Position numbers and translations under genes: made by a program
The notes under the pieces: generated by a model
What the model was told of the DNA's origin: nothing
Seen by the model: the letters and a program-made list of their open reading frames with translations, nothing else
Databases searched by the model: none
Part shown: one piece after another, positions 38,601-47,048 of the stretch
Layout of the letters: each line of letters begins with the position of its first letter
How positions within the stretch are numbered: the first letter of the stretch is position 1
Assembly: GCF_001431485.1 (NCBI RefSeq)
Contig: NZ_LDJM01000009.1
Coordinates: forward strand, 1 to 48,924
Reading direction: 5' to 3'
Source of the DNA: Stenotrophomonas ginsengisoli
GTDB lineage: Bacteria; Pseudomonadota; Gammaproteobacteria; Xanthomonadales; Xanthomonadaceae
Length of the DNA: 48,924 nucleotides

Positions 38601-41331
38601 GATCGATACCGCCAGCCTGGCCGTGGCCACGGCAGACAGTGCGTATACGCAGACCCTGAGCAGCAGTGGCGGTGCCTCGCCTTACCGCTATGCGCTCAGC
38701 AGCGGCGCCCTGCCGGCGGGCCTGAGCCTGTCGGCCAGCGGCACGCTGTCGGGTACGCCGATGGCCACCGGCACCTTCGCCTTCGATGTCACCAGCACCG
38801 ACAGCAGCACCGGTACCGGACCGTTCTCGGCAACCCGCAGCTACACCCTGCAGGTGGATGCGCCGCTGCTGGCGGTGGCGCCGGTGAGCGCCACCATCGG
38901 TTACGGTGCAGGCCCCAGCCCGGTCAGCCTGGCCATCACCGGGGTGGCCTCCTCGGTGGCCGTGGTCTCGGCCCCGGCCCATGGCAGTGCAGTGGCCAGC
39001 GGCACCACCATCACCTACACCCCGGCGCCAGGCCATGCCGGCCCGGACAGCTTCAGCTACACCGCCAGTGATGCCTACACCACCACCGCTGCGGCGACGG
39101 TGAGCATCACCGTCAGTGCGCCGTCGCTGTCGTTGACCACGTCCACCTTGCCGGCTGCAACCGGCAGTGCGGCCTATGCGCAGACGCTGGCGGCCAGCGG
39201 TGGCAGTGCGCCGTACCGCTATGCCCTCAGCAGTGGTGCCTTGCCGCCGGGGCTGGTACTGGCCAGTGATGGCTCGCTCGGCGGTACGCCGACCCAGGCC
39301 GGCAGTTTTGCCTTTGCGATCACCGTCACCGACAGCAGTACCGGAACCGGGCCGTTCACTGCCACCCAGGGCTACGTGCTGGTGGTGGGTGCCCCGGTGC
39401 TGACCGTGGATCCTTTGCCCGCTGCCACCGGCGGGCAGGCGTATCGGGTGCAGCTCAGCGCGCAGGGCGGCGCCGCCCCCTACGCCTTCAGCGTTGGCGC
39501 CGGCACGCTGCCACCGGGGCTGGTGCTGTCGGCCAGCGGTGAAGTCAGCGGCATTCCGACCGCCGCCGGCAGCTACGAGTTCTCGCTGCAGGTCGCCGAT
39601 GCCAATGGCTTCACCACGACCCAGGCGTTCACCCAGGTGGTCGATGCCGGCAGCCAGCTGATCCAGGCGTTCGTGGCCACCCCGGAGGCACCGGTGTTTG
39701 CACCGGGCGGCACCTTCGCCCTCAGCGCCAGCGGTGGTGCCTCGGGCAATCCGGTGGTGTTTGCCAGCCTCACCCCGACCGTCTGCCAGGTGCAGGGCAG
39801 CACGGTGACGATGCTGACGGCCGGGCAGTGCAGCCTGAGCGCCGACCAGGCCGGCAATGCGACCTACCAGGCCGCTGCCCAGGTGCGGCTGGATGTCGCC
39901 ATCGCGCTGGCAACCCCGGAACTGGGCTGGATCGATGACATCAGCAAGGTCTACGGCGAGGATGCCTTCGAGCTGCCCGAGCCGCAGAGCAGTAGCCCGG
40001 GGACCTTCAGCTTCAGCAGTTCCGATCCGGCGGTGGCCACGGTCAGCGGCCGTACCGTCACCCTGGTCGGCGAAGGTGTCACCGTGCTGACGGCGACCCA
40101 GGCGGCGACGGCCAATTACACCGCTGCCGCGATCCAGGTGCGGCTGCTGGTCAGTGCCCGCCCGAACCCGGCCGCTGATCCGCGCGTGGCCAGTGGCCTG
40201 CAGGCGCAGGTCGACGCCAGCATGCAGTTCGCCCAGATCCAGTCGGGCAACATCCGTGACCGCCTGCGTCAGGTGCGTGGCGGTTCTGTCAGCAACGACT
40301 TCCGCTTTGCGCTCACCCAGGCCGGTGGCCAGGGCGTGCCCGGGCTGACCCTGCCCAAGGCCGCGGCCGATTCGGTAATGCCGCGTCTGCCCGAGGGCTG
40401 GGGTATGTGGGTGGCCGGCAGCGCCAGCTTCGGCAGGAGCGGACGCACAGGCCTGGCTGGCGGCGCAGACTTCAGCAGCCGTGGCCTCACCGTGGGCATT
40501 GACCATGCCGTGGACGAGCAGGTGCTGCTGGGCATGGCCGGCAGCTGGGCGCGCCAGGACACCGACCTGGACAGCAGCTCCTCGCGGCTGGATGCCGACC
40601 AGCGCTCGCTGGCGGTGTATGGCCTGTGGCGGGTCGGCGGCAACCTGTTCGTTGACGGCATGCTGGCCAATGGCTGGCTGGACTTTGACAGCGTGCGCTG
40701 GAACGACCTGGCCCAGGGCAGTGCACAGGGCCAGCGCAGCGGTCAGCAGTGGTTCGGTTCGTTGACCTTCGGCCATGAACGCCACAACCCGGCTGGCATG
40801 GCACTGACCAGCTACGGCCGTTACGACTGGCACCGCGCCACCCTGGATGGCTACAGCGAAAGCGGGCTGGGGGCATTCGACCTGGTCTACGGCCGCCAGC
40901 GCGTGGTCAACAACGCACTGGCGCTGGGCGTGCAGGGCAGCTTCCAGCTCACCCGTGACTGGGGCAGCCTGCGTCCGCACTGGACCGTGGAATACCGCAG
41001 CGCGCTGGACAACCGCGGCCAGGCCACGATCAATTACGTGATGCGGCCGGCGGCCAGCGACTACGTGCTGGACCTGCGCAGCTACAACGACGACCTGCTC
41101 TCGCTGGGGGCCGGCATGGACCTGCAGCTGGACAGTGGCTGGCTGTTCTCGCTGCTGCTGGGCCATGAGCGCGGCAGCGCTTCGATGCGCAGCAGCAGTA
41201 TCGGCCTGCAGCTGCGCTACGGCAGTGGCGCAGCTCCCATGCAGGGCAATGCGCTGGGGCTGCTTCCGGCCCAGCCGGGACAGTGTGATGGTCAGCTGAC
41301 GGCCTGCCCGGTACAGGGCCCGCTGCCCTGA
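35656..41331 (+). CDS. Giant autotransporter adhesin-like protein with Ig/FN3-type repeats
   Basis: An 1891-residue type V secreted protein. Signal peptide: MPFLRRFLILAFALFPLLVV...AQA. The passenger begins with an SwmB-like domain (LVSAATSTNGSQVILNWSEAI) and a Big-type Ig domain. It continues with three FN3 repeats (xPGAPxIGTAT...SGLSNGTAYTFTVTATN...) alternating with NPGAQNFGTTPTL Ig units, then two cadherin-like plus He_PIG modules and further Ig domains. A linker (PAADPRVASGLQAQVDAS) leads to the autotransporter barrel (WGMWVAGSASFGR onward). The barrel seems to end at IGLQLRY, but 35 further residues with two Cys follow, which is unusual. It probably mediates adhesion. ATG 35656 has CGGAGA upstream. 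Confidence 0.92.
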   Translation: MPFLRRFLILAFALFPLLVVASAQAAITARVTYQSHAAYLANGNSAPGALVFRRSPGNGDQNNAVGVAWLELNGNVSNLPVDLGTTPGWFTVTYMDSGAMQARGCTTSPLSFFNFQYLADGQSIDITITCTMPDNTPPTLVSAATSTNGSQVILNWSEAIDYYGNGEDFRLYQSGTLRTITAASYAGSQLSLTVSPAINAGTTVTLDYVDNGNLYDYAGNPPANFSGRPVTNNVSGGLPPNVTDARISIAGATGNGGVFRRGDSVTASWNNTASGDNNSGVTAVSVDFSQFGGGAAVAATNSAGTWTATSAVAAGITASNRNVSITASNSNGSTTRADTSNATVDSVVPTVVSIAPAAGALPTNTTVNFTASFSEAVTGVSTDDFTLVGTGSATGSIASASGSGSSYTVTVNGITGNGTLKLNLNASTNISDTAGNSGLAAFTAGTTHTVAIATAPGAPTIGTATAGDAQASVSFSAPASNGGSAITGYTVTSNPGGITAGGNGFTTSPITLSGLSNGTAYTFTVTATNAVGTSTASAASNSVTPKANQTITFSNPGAQNFGTTPTLSATASSGLPVSLSSATTGVCTITSGGTLTFITAGSCTINADQAGNAATNAATTISQSFLVNAVAPGAPVIGTATAGNTQASVSFSAPVNTGGSSITGYTVTANPGGATASGAASPLVVSGLSNGQAYTFTVTATNVAGTGPASAASNAVTPAAPQVITFANPGAQNFGTTPTLTASADSNLPVSFTSATPAVCTITSGGLLGFASTGSCTIHADQPGNASYLPAPRISRTFSVNGVVPGAPTIGTATVAGASAVSVGFSAPLFDGGAAITGYTVISSPGGLTATGAGSPITVTGLTPGTSYTFVVTATNANGTGAASAPSNAVTPVPPLAVAPVSATVAYGTASPISLAITGAASSVAVATAPAHGTAVASGTTITYTPAPGYAGSDSFSYTASDAYTTTAAATVSITVSAPTVMIDTASLAVATADSAYTQTLSSSGGASPYRYALSSGALPAGLSLSASGTLSGTPMATGTFAFDVTSTDSSTGTGPFSATRSYTLQVDAPLLAVAPVSATIGYGAGPSPVSLAITGVASSVAVVSAPAHGSAVASGTTITYTPAPGHAGPDSFSYTASDAYTTTAAATVSITVSAPSLSLTTSTLPAATGSAAYAQTLAASGGSAPYRYALSSGALPPGLVLASDGSLGGTPTQAGSFAFAITVTDSSTGTGPFTATQGYVLVVGAPVLTVDPLPAATGGQAYRVQLSAQGGAAPYAFSVGAGTLPPGLVLSASGEVSGIPTAAGSYEFSLQVADANGFTTTQAFTQVVDAGSQLIQAFVATPEAPVFAPGGTFALSASGGASGNPVVFASLTPTVCQVQGSTVTMLTAGQCSLSADQAGNATYQAAAQVRLDVAIALATPELGWIDDISKVYGEDAFELPEPQSSSPGTFSFSSSDPAVATVSGRTVTLVGEGVTVLTATQAATANYTAAAIQVRLLVSARPNPAADPRVASGLQAQVDASMQFAQIQSGNIRDRLRQVRGGSVSNDFRFALTQAGGQGVPGLTLPKAAADSVMPRLPEGWGMWVAGSASFGRSGRTGLAGGADFSSRGLTVGIDHAVDEQVLLGMAGSWARQDTDLDSSSSRLDADQRSLAVYGLWRVGGNLFVDGMLANGWLDFDSVRWNDLAQGSAQGQRSGQQWFGSLTFGHERHNPAGMALTSYGRYDWHRATLDGYSESGLGAFDLVYGRQRVVNNALALGVQGSFQLTRDWGSLRPHWTVEYRSALDNRGQATINYVMRPAASDYVLDLRSYNDDLLSLGAGMDLQLDSGWLFSLLLGHERGSASMRSSSIGLQLRYGSGAAPMQGNALGLLPAQPGQCDGQLTACPVQGPLP
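38341..39396 (+). repeat. Two tandem 528-nt modules inside the autotransporter gene
   Basis: Module 1 (38341-38868) and module 2 (38869-39396) both begin CTGGCGGTGGCGCCGGTGAG. In the first 250 nt they are nearly identical, for example around 38460-38590 and 38990-39118. Each encodes 176 residues: a cadherin-like Ig (ITYTPAPG-A-DSFSYTASDAYTT) and a He_PIG domain (YRYALSSGALP-GL). Identity at the DNA level suggests recent duplication and possible copy-number change. Confidence 0.85.
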
Positions 41332-41455
41332 GTGTCCTGCCTCCCCGGTCGTGGCCGGCCGGGGAGGTGGTGGGCCACCGGTCAGCCCGGCGGGCCGTGT
41401 CGCTGCCGGCGCTGACGGTGAGCGGGGCCGGGCAGATGTCCCAGGTATTAACCGC

Positions 41456-41503
41456 TTGAGCGCAATCAATGGCCAGGTTGGTACGGTTGCCTAAACTATC
41501 CGT
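41456..41503 (+). promoter_or_regulatory. FNR/ANR-type box with class II promoter upstream of azurin
   Basis: TTGAG-CGCA-ATCAA (41456-41469) matches the FNR/ANR consensus at 9 of 10 positions. Its centre (41462.5) is about 41 nt before the start expected from the -10-like TAAACT (41492-41497). AGGAG and the azurin GTG follow. Regulation by an FNR-type protein is also known for azurin genes in Pseudomonas. Confidence 0.65.
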
Positions 41504-41525
41504 TCCCCGTTGTCAGGAGTGTTCT

Positions 41526-41975
41526 GTGAAACTGCTTTCCTCCCTGCTGGTACTTGCAGCTCTGGCGGTGGCGCCAGAGGCTTATGCACGCACCTGTGCG
41601 CTGAGCATCGACAGCAATGACCGCATGCAGTTCTCCACGGCCAGCTTGAACGTGCCCGCTGACTGCACCCAGGTCGATCTGACCCTGCGTCACACCGGCA
41701 CCCGCCCGGTGGCAGTGATGGGCCACAACTGGGTACTGACCGAAACCAAGGATTTCACCCCGGTGGCGCAGGCCGGCATGCGCGCGCCGCTGGCCGACAA
41801 CCACCTGCCCAAGAACGATGCACGGGTGATTGCCGCCACGCCGATGATCGGTGGCGGTGCCACCACCCGCGTGCGCTTTGCCACCAGCAAGCTGAAGAAG
41901 GGCGGCGACTACACCTTCTTCTGCTCCTTCCCGGGGCACTGGGGCATCATGAAGGGCAAGCTCACCTTCGGTTGA
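41526..41975 (+). CDS. azu: Azurin (blue copper electron carrier)
   Basis: A 149-residue precursor. The start is GTG 41526, with AGGAG (41515-41519) six bases upstream. The signal peptide ends at EAYA-R, leaving 128 mature residues, the standard azurin length. All copper ligands are visible: His in MGHNWVL, Cys and His in FFCSFPGHWG, Met in GIMKG. The disulfide Cys pair is in TCALSI and ADCTQV. It carries electrons in the periplasm, for example to peroxidases or nitrite reductase. An FNR-type site in its promoter suggests low-oxygen induction. The bidirectional terminator at 41999 follows. Confidence 0.96.
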   Translation: MKLLSSLLVLAALAVAPEAYARTCALSIDSNDRMQFSTASLNVPADCTQVDLTLRHTGTRPVAVMGHNWVLTETKDFTPVAQAGMRAPLADNHLPKNDARVIAATPMIGGGATTRVRFATSKLKKGGDYTFFCSFPGHWGIMKGKLTFG

Positions 41976-41998
41976 TCGCGCGCTGCCAGCAGGCAGAC

Positions 41999-42023
41999 AA
42001 AAGGCCGGCATTGCCGGCCTTTT
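41999..42023. terminator. Bidirectional terminator between azurin and hemL
   Basis: AAAAGGCCGGC (41999-42009) and GCCGGCCTTTT (42013-42023), loop ATT; a perfect 11-bp stem serving both convergent genes. Confidence 0.85.
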
Positions 42024-42047
42024 GCGTTGCTGCACAACCGGGCTGGG

Positions 42048-43340
42048 TCAGCCGGCGGCAACCACCTTGAAGGCCTCGCGGGCGGCGGCCAGGGTCGCCT
42101 CGATCACTTCGTCGGTGTGGGCGGCGGAGATGAAACCGGCCTCGTAGGCGCTCGGGGCCAGGAACACGCCGCGCTCGAGCATGGCGTGGAAGAAGCGGTT
42201 GAAGGCGGCGGTGTCACAGGCGGTGGCCTGGGCGTAGGTGTCCACCTTCTCGGTGGTGAAGAACAGGCCGAACATGGCCCCGACCTGGTTGGTGGTCAGT
42301 GCCACGCCGGCTTGGCGCGCGGCCTCTTCCAGGCCGGCGCACAGGCGCGCGGCTCTGGCCGACAGGCGCTCGTGGAAGCCCGGCTCGCTGACCAGCTCGA
42401 GCATGGCCAGGCCGGCGGCCATGGCCACCGGGTTGCCGGACAGGGTGCCGGCCTGGTAGATCGGGCCGGCCGGGGCGATCTGGTTCATCAGTTCGGCACG
42501 GCCGCCGTAGGCACCCACCGGCATGCCGCCGCCGATGATCTTGCCGAAGGTGGTCAGGTCCGGGGTGATGCCGTAATGGGCCTGGGCACCGCCGAGGGCG
42601 ACGCGGAAGCCGGTCATCACTTCATCAAAGATCAGCAGCGCGCCGTACTGGGTGCACAGGGCGCGCAGGTGCTGCAGGTAGCCCTCGCGCGGCGGGATGC
42701 AGTTGGCATTGCCCACCACCGGCTCGATGATCAGGCCGGCGATGTCAGTGCCGTGCTGCTCGAACAGGGCAGTGGCGGCATCGACGTCGTTGTAGGGCAG
42801 GGTCAGGGTCAGCTCGGACAGGCCGGCCGGCACGCCCGGCGAGGTCGGCACGCCCAGGGTCAGCATGCCGCTGCCGGCCTTGACCAGGAAGGAGTCGCCG
42901 TGGCCGTGGTAGCAGCCTTCGAACTTGACGATCTTGTTGCGGCCGGTGGCGCCACGGGCCAGGCGGATCGCCGACAGGGTGGCCTCGGTGCCGGAATTGA
43001 CCATGCGCACCATCTCGCACGACGGCACCAGGGAGGTGATCTTTTCGGCCATGGTCACCTCGGCGGCGCAGGGCGCACCGAAGGACAGGCCGTTTTCAAT
43101 CGCGGCGGCCACGGCGCTGCGCACGGCCGGGTGGTTGTGGCCGACGATCATCGGGCCCCAGGAACCGACATAGTCGATATAGGCATTGCCATCGACATCG
43201 TGCAGGTAGGCACCATCGGCACGGGCGACAAAGAACGGGTCGCCGCCGACGGATTTGAACGCACGGACCGGCGAATTGACGCCGCCCGGCAGCAGGGTCT
43301 TGGCGCGGGCGAACAGGGCGGAGGACTGGCTGTGGTTCAT
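42048..43340 (-). CDS. hemL: Glutamate-1-semialdehyde 2,1-aminomutase
   Basis: A 430-residue PLP enzyme making 5-aminolevulinate for tetrapyrrole synthesis. Motifs: [52 protein letters not shown], the PLP Lys in [17 protein letters not shown], and [16 protein letters not shown] 43340 has AAGGA ahead of it. It lies 10 nt after thiE, so the two probably share a transcript. Confidence 0.97.
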   Translation of the reverse strand: MNHSQSSALFARAKTLLPGGVNSPVRAFKSVGGDPFFVARADGAYLHDVDGNAYIDYVGSWGPMIVGHNHPAVRSAVAAAIENGLSFGAPCAAEVTMAEKITSLVPSCEMVRMVNSGTEATLSAIRLARGATGRNKIVKFEGCYHGHGDSFLVKAGSGMLTLGVPTSPGVPAGLSELTLTLPYNDVDAATALFEQHGTDIAGLIIEPVVGNANCIPPREGYLQHLRALCTQYGALLIFDEVMTGFRVALGGAQAHYGITPDLTTFGKIIGGGMPVGAYGGRAELMNQIAPAGPIYQAGTLSGNPVAMAAGLAMLELVSEPGFHERLSARAARLCAGLEEAARQAGVALTTNQVGAMFGLFFTTEKVDTYAQATACDTAAFNRFFHAMLERGVFLAPSAYEAGFISAAHTDEVIEATLAAAREAFKVVAAG

Positions 43341-43350
43341 GGGAAATCCT

Positions 43351-43971
43351 TCAAAACAGGGATTGGTAGGCGCGCAGGGCGGCAACCGGGTCAGGTGCGG
43401 CGTAAATGCCGCTGACCACGGCCAGCAGGTCGGCGCCGGCATCGACAAGGGGCCGGGCATTGTCCGGGGTCAGGCCGCCGATGGCCACCCGGGCCACGCC
43501 CAGGCCGGCGGCATCGTGCAGCTGCTGCTTGTCCGCGCGTGGGGCATGCGGCTTGGTGATGCTGGGGTAGAACGCTCCGAAGGCCACGTAGCTGGCACCG
43601 GCCGCGGCGGCCTGGCGGGCAAGCTCGATCTGGTTGTAGCAGGAGGCGCCGATGATCGCCTGCGGCCCCAGCAGCTGACGCGTGGCAGCGATGTCGCCAT
43701 CGTTGCTGCCCAGATGCACCCCGGCGGCGCCGATCTCGCGGGCCAGAACGGGGTCATCGTTGACCAGCAGCGGCACGCCATGGTCCTGACACAGCCGCTG
43801 CAGCGCGCAGGCCTGTTCCCGGCGCAGAGCGGCGCTGGCGGTCTTGTTGCGGTACTGCAGCAGGGCCACGCCGGCGGCCAGCAGGGGCGCGGTGGCGGTG
43901 AGCAGGGCAGCGGTATCGTGCTGGTCGGGGGTGATCAGGTACACCCCACGCAGGGCCAGGGCGGCAGTCAT
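43351..43971 (-). CDS. thiE: Thiamine-phosphate synthase
   Basis: A 206-residue TIM-barrel enzyme joining HMP-pyrophosphate and thiazole phosphate. Motifs: [56 protein letters not shown] and [13 protein letters not shown] 43971 is chosen since upstream in-frame sequence is not typical. It precedes hemL by 10 nt and is divergent from the rubredoxin gene. No TPP riboswitch is seen in the 64-nt upstream gap. Confidence 0.95.
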   Translation of the reverse strand: MTAALALRGVYLITPDQHDTAALLTATAPLLAAGVALLQYRNKTASAALRREQACALQRLCQDHGVPLLVNDDPVLAREIGAAGVHLGSNDGDIAATRQLLGPQAIIGASCYNQIELARQAAAAGASYVAFGAFYPSITKPHAPRADKQQLHDAAGLGVARVAIGGLTPDNARPLVDAGADLLAVVSGIYAAPDPVAALRAYQSLF

Positions 43972-44035
43972 GGCTTGAGCCGGGCGGCAGGAAAGCGACA
44001 ATGATCGCTCATTGCCTGCCAACGGTGGTTATCTG

Positions 44036-44257
44036 ATGCTGGACTTGCCCGAACTGGATTTGCCCGGACTGGGGCTGGACGAGGGCCCGGGCGCGCGCTG
44101 GATGTGCCAGGTCTGTGGCTTTGTCTACGATCAGGCCCAGGGCCTGCCCGAGGAAGGGATTGCACCAGGCACGTCATGGGAGGCGGTGCCGGAAGACTGG
44201 GCCTGCCCGGAATGCGGCATGGCCAAGGCCGATTTTGCGATGGAGCGGCTGGACTGA
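44036..44257 (+). CDS. Rubredoxin with a short N-terminal extension
   Basis: A 73-residue iron-sulfur-type protein with one Fe(Cys)4 site: CQVCGFVYDQAQGLPEEGIAPGTSW and DWACPECGMAKADF. Before the usual start lies a Leu/Asp/Gly-rich extension of about 20 residues (LPELDLPGLGLDEG). ATG 44036. GACAAT (43997-44002) is a possible -10. Rubredoxins pass single electrons, for example in peroxide detoxification or alkane oxidation; no partner is adjacent. Convergent with the SirB1-like gene, 16 nt apart. Confidence 0.95.
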   Translation: MLDLPELDLPGLGLDEGPGARWMCQVCGFVYDQAQGLPEEGIAPGTSWEAVPEDWACPECGMAKADFAMERLD

Positions 44258-44273
44258 AGGGCCGCGTGCCGGG

Positions 44274-45113
44274 TCAGTGCAGGCGCCCGCTGCTGATCGG
44301 CACATTGCGCAGCAGCTCGTTGATCTTATGGCTGTCGCTGGCCTCCGGTTCCTGGCGCAGGTAACGCTCCAGGTCGCGTCGGGCGGCGGCGGTATGGCCC
44401 AGTTGCAGGTAGGCCAGGCCACGGTCGCGCCGGGCCTCGGTGTTTTCCGGGGCCAGCAACAGCTGGCGGTCGGCACAGCGTGCCACCTTGTCCCAGTGCC
44501 CGGCCATGCCCCAGCTGCGCTGCAGGTTGCGCAGCAGGCGCAGCACGATGCCACGCACCGGGGTGGGCATCAGCAGGCGCACCAGCAGTTCGGCCTCCGG
44601 CACCTGCCCGCCCAGGTGCTGGGCGGCCAGCGCCTCGATCTGCTCAAGCCCCAGCGGATGGCCGCCGTGGTACGGATCCATGGCCAGGATGGCGTCATCG
44701 CCCAGGTCCAGCGCGGTGAGGAAATGGCCGGGAAAGGAAATGCCGTGCACCGGCAGGCCGAGCCGGTTGGCCACCTCGATCTGCACGATGGCCAGGGCGA
44801 TCGGGTTGCCGCGCCGCTGCGCCAGCACCCGCTGCAGGTGGTTGTTGTCGGCCGCGTAGTAGTCCTCGGCCGGGCCGTAGCCCTGTTCCTGGAACAGGTG
44901 GCGGTTGATCGCGGCCATCTTCAGCGGCAGCGAGGTGATGGAAGCCACCTCGGTGGCCAGGGCCTCGGCATGGCCCTGCAGCTGGGCCTGGCAGGCCGCC
45001 ACATCCAGCTGCGGGTCTTCATCGGCGGCCACCCGCAGCACCGCGGCCAGCAACGGCCACTGCTCGTCATCGGTATCGGCCAGGGTGCGCCAGTCCGGCA
45101 GGGACAACATCAT
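44274..45113 (-). CDS. SirB1-like transglutaminase-fold protein with TPR tail
   Basis: A 279-residue cytoplasmic protein. The core (LQRVLAQRRGNPIALAIVQIEVANRLGLPVHGISFPGHFLTAL) is the SirB1/transglutaminase-like domain; the usual catalytic Cys position is not obvious. The C-terminal 90 residues are TPR-like (AGHWDKVARCADRQLLLAPENTEARRDRGLAYLQLGHTAAARRDLERYL in parts). Function undefined, though such genes often flank prmC/hemA in other bacteria. Its start (ATG 45113 or 45110) lies 7 nt after the DUF192 gene, so it is last in that cluster. Confidence 0.88.
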   Translation of the reverse strand: MMLSLPDWRTLADTDDEQWPLLAAVLRVAADEDPQLDVAACQAQLQGHAEALATEVASITSLPLKMAAINRHLFQEQGYGPAEDYYAADNNHLQRVLAQRRGNPIALAIVQIEVANRLGLPVHGISFPGHFLTALDLGDDAILAMDPYHGGHPLGLEQIEALAAQHLGGQVPEAELLVRLLMPTPVRGIVLRLLRNLQRSWGMAGHWDKVARCADRQLLLAPENTEARRDRGLAYLQLGHTAAARRDLERYLRQEPEASDSHKINELLRNVPISSGRLH

Positions 45114-45120
45114 CAGCAGA

Positions 45121-45603
45121 TCAGTTGGCCGGGGGGATTCCCGGGCCCAGTATCAGGCGCTGGCCGTTCTGGAGTTGTAGACGGGCGGCATGCCCGGCGT
45201 TGAGTTCAAGCACATAACGGGCCGGGCCCTCGCTGGGATAGGGCGGGCAGTCACTGCGCGGCGGGCATGGCGGCACGTTGCGCTGCTGGCTGACCAGACG
45301 CAGCTGGCTGTCGAAATACAGGATGTCCAGGGGGATGCGGGTGTTCTTCATCCAGTAGGCCTGCCATTCCTGGCGGTCATGGATGAACAACATGCCGCGC
45401 CCGGCCGGCAGCTGGGTACGGTACATCAGGCCCTGGGCGCGGCTGTGGTCATCGGTGGCCAGTTCCACTTCGTAACGCTGGCCGGCCAGCTCCACCCACG
45501 GCAGCCCAGTGTTGCTGGCCGGGCTGCTGCCGGCACTGGCGCAGGCCGGCAGCAGGGCCAGCAACATGGCGGAGACAAAGGCAGCTTTCATCGGCAGGCT
45601 CAT
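45121..45603 (-). CDS. DUF192-family lipoprotein
   Basis: About 160 residues. The N-terminal signal MKAAFVSAMLLALLPAC ends in a lipobox (LPAC), so it is probably a periplasm-facing lipoprotein. The DUF192 domain follows: YEVELATDDHSRAQGLMYRTQLPAGRGMLFIHD, AYWMKNTRIPLDILYFD, ARYVLELNAG. The function of the family is unknown. ATG 45603 or 45591. It lies 37 nt after the Y-family polymerase and 7 nt before the SirB1-like gene. Confidence 0.9.
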   Translation of the reverse strand: MSLPMKAAFVSAMLLALLPACASAGSSPASNTGLPWVELAGQRYEVELATDDHSRAQGLMYRTQLPAGRGMLFIHDRQEWQAYWMKNTRIPLDILYFDSQLRLVSQQRNVPPCPPRSDCPPYPSEGPARYVLELNAGHAARLQLQNGQRLILGPGIPPAN

Positions 45604-45640
45604 GGCAACGGGGGCGGCAACACCATCGGCCAGAGCCGGC

Positions 45641-46969
45641 TCATCCGTCAAGACGGCGCTGGTGCTGCGCCTGGGCAATCACATTGAAACGGTTGTGGGC
45701 TTGCAGCCACAGCGGGTGCTGGTGGGCATCGGCTTCGGCGGCCACATCCGGAATCACGCTGAAGGGAATGCGCATCGGTGCGGCCCCGGCGCTGATGGCC
45801 GGCTGCAGGGCGCCGAAGTACAGGGTGTTGTTGCCGTAGCGCTGGTTGACCGCATCCAGTACCTGGTTGAGCGCGCGGCGACGGCGTTGCTGGCGGTCCT
45901 CGAACAGGTCCTGGCTGTGTCCGCTGTTGGCCTGCAGGCCGGTCAATGCCACCGAGATGGCCAGTGGCGGATGGGCGCGGCTGGCCATGCCCGGCAGGGG
46001 CGCCAGCAGCTGCCAGAGCAGGTGCAGCAGTTGCTGGCTGTCATCGATGGCGGCAAACCGGCAGCTGTTTTCCAGGCGTTCCTCGCGCCCGAGCAGACGC
46101 ACGTTCAGATGCAGGCTGGTGGCCTTCCAGCCGCCACGGCGCAGGCGCATGGCGGCCTTGGTCAGCAGCTTGCCGGCCACCGCGCGGGCCCCGTGCAGGC
46201 TGCGCAGCTCCGGGCCGAGCACGTGCGAGTGGCCGATCGAGCTGGTGTTGCTGCGCCGGGGCGGGGTATCCACGCCGTGCAGGTCGGCCCAGAAGCGTTC
46301 GCCGCCGATGCCGCCCCAGATTGCCTTGAGCTGGCGCGGGCTGGCTGCGCACAGCTGGGCGGTGGTGTGGATGCCGGCGGCCAGCAGGCGTTGCTGCATC
46401 GAGGGCCCGACGCCACACAGCTCGTTGGGCTGCAGGCCATGCAGGGCCTGCGGCAGGTCGGCGGCGTGCAGCACGGTCAGCCCGTCCGGCTTGCGCATGT
46501 CCGCGGCGGTCTTGGCCAGGAAGCGGTTGGGCGCGATGCCGATGGAGCAGGTGATGGCATCGCCGTAGTCACGGCGCAGGGCGGCCTTGATCTGCCCGGC
46601 AATCGCGCGTGCAGCGTCCTCGGACTGCTCGTTGAGCATCAGGACGCAGGCCACCTCGTCGATCGAGGCAGGGGTTTCGTGCGGGATGCAGCGGCCGATC
46701 AGGTCCATCAGCGCGTGGTGCAGGGCCACGTAGCGTTCGGGCCGGGCCAGGCGGAAGACGATGTCCGGACAGCGCTGGCGCGCCTCGCGCACGCCGGTGC
46801 CGGTCTTCACCCCGAAGGCCTTGGCCTGGTAGCTGGCGGCAATGCAGCAGGTGCCTTCGCTGGCCACCGGCACCACCGCCACCGGGCGCCCGCGCAGGGC
46901 CGGGTCGTCGAACTGCTCGACCGAGGCGAAGTAGGAATTGAAGTCGACGAACAGGTAGCGCAGGGTCAT
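45641..46969 (-). CDS. Y-family DNA polymerase (DinB/ImpB type)
   Basis: A 442-residue translesion polymerase. Catalytic carboxylates are in FVDFNSYFASVEQ and SIDEVACVL; the steric-gate residue is Tyr in NSYFASVE. Little finger and thumb motifs include CSIGIAPNRFLAKTAADMRKPDGL, GVGPSMQQRLLAAGI and SSIGHSHVLGPEL. SQDLF at about residue 355 could be a beta-clamp site. It differs from E. coli DinB, being longer, and belongs to the DinB/ImpB branch common in xanthomonads. Lies 79 nt after rpiA in a minus-strand cluster. No LexA box was found in the 79-nt gap. Confidence 0.93.
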   Translation of the reverse strand: MTLRYLFVDFNSYFASVEQFDDPALRGRPVAVVPVASEGTCCIAASYQAKAFGVKTGTGVREARQRCPDIVFRLARPERYVALHHALMDLIGRCIPHETPASIDEVACVLMLNEQSEDAARAIAGQIKAALRRDYGDAITCSIGIAPNRFLAKTAADMRKPDGLTVLHAADLPQALHGLQPNELCGVGPSMQQRLLAAGIHTTAQLCAASPRQLKAIWGGIGGERFWADLHGVDTPPRRSNTSSIGHSHVLGPELRSLHGARAVAGKLLTKAAMRLRRGGWKATSLHLNVRLLGREERLENSCRFAAIDDSQQLLHLLWQLLAPLPGMASRAHPPLAISVALTGLQANSGHSQDLFEDRQQRRRRALNQVLDAVNQRYGNNTLYFGALQPAISAGAAPMRIPFSVIPDVAAEADAHQHPLWLQAHNRFNVIAQAQHQRRLDG

Positions 46970-47048
46970 GGCGGTGCGGCAGGCAGCAGGCACGGCCAGT
47001 GTGCGCGCAGGCCGTCTCAGCAATGGAGACGACCTGCCGGGGCCGGGG

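Noticed and set aside
36736..41469. A 1577-codon open frame on the minus strand
   Set aside because: It is opposite the autotransporter and arises from high GC and repeats; no domain or ribosome site supports it.
43972..44035. TPP riboswitch upstream of thiE
   Set aside because: The gap is 64 nt and holds no THI-box-like CTGAGA or ACCTG motif pair.
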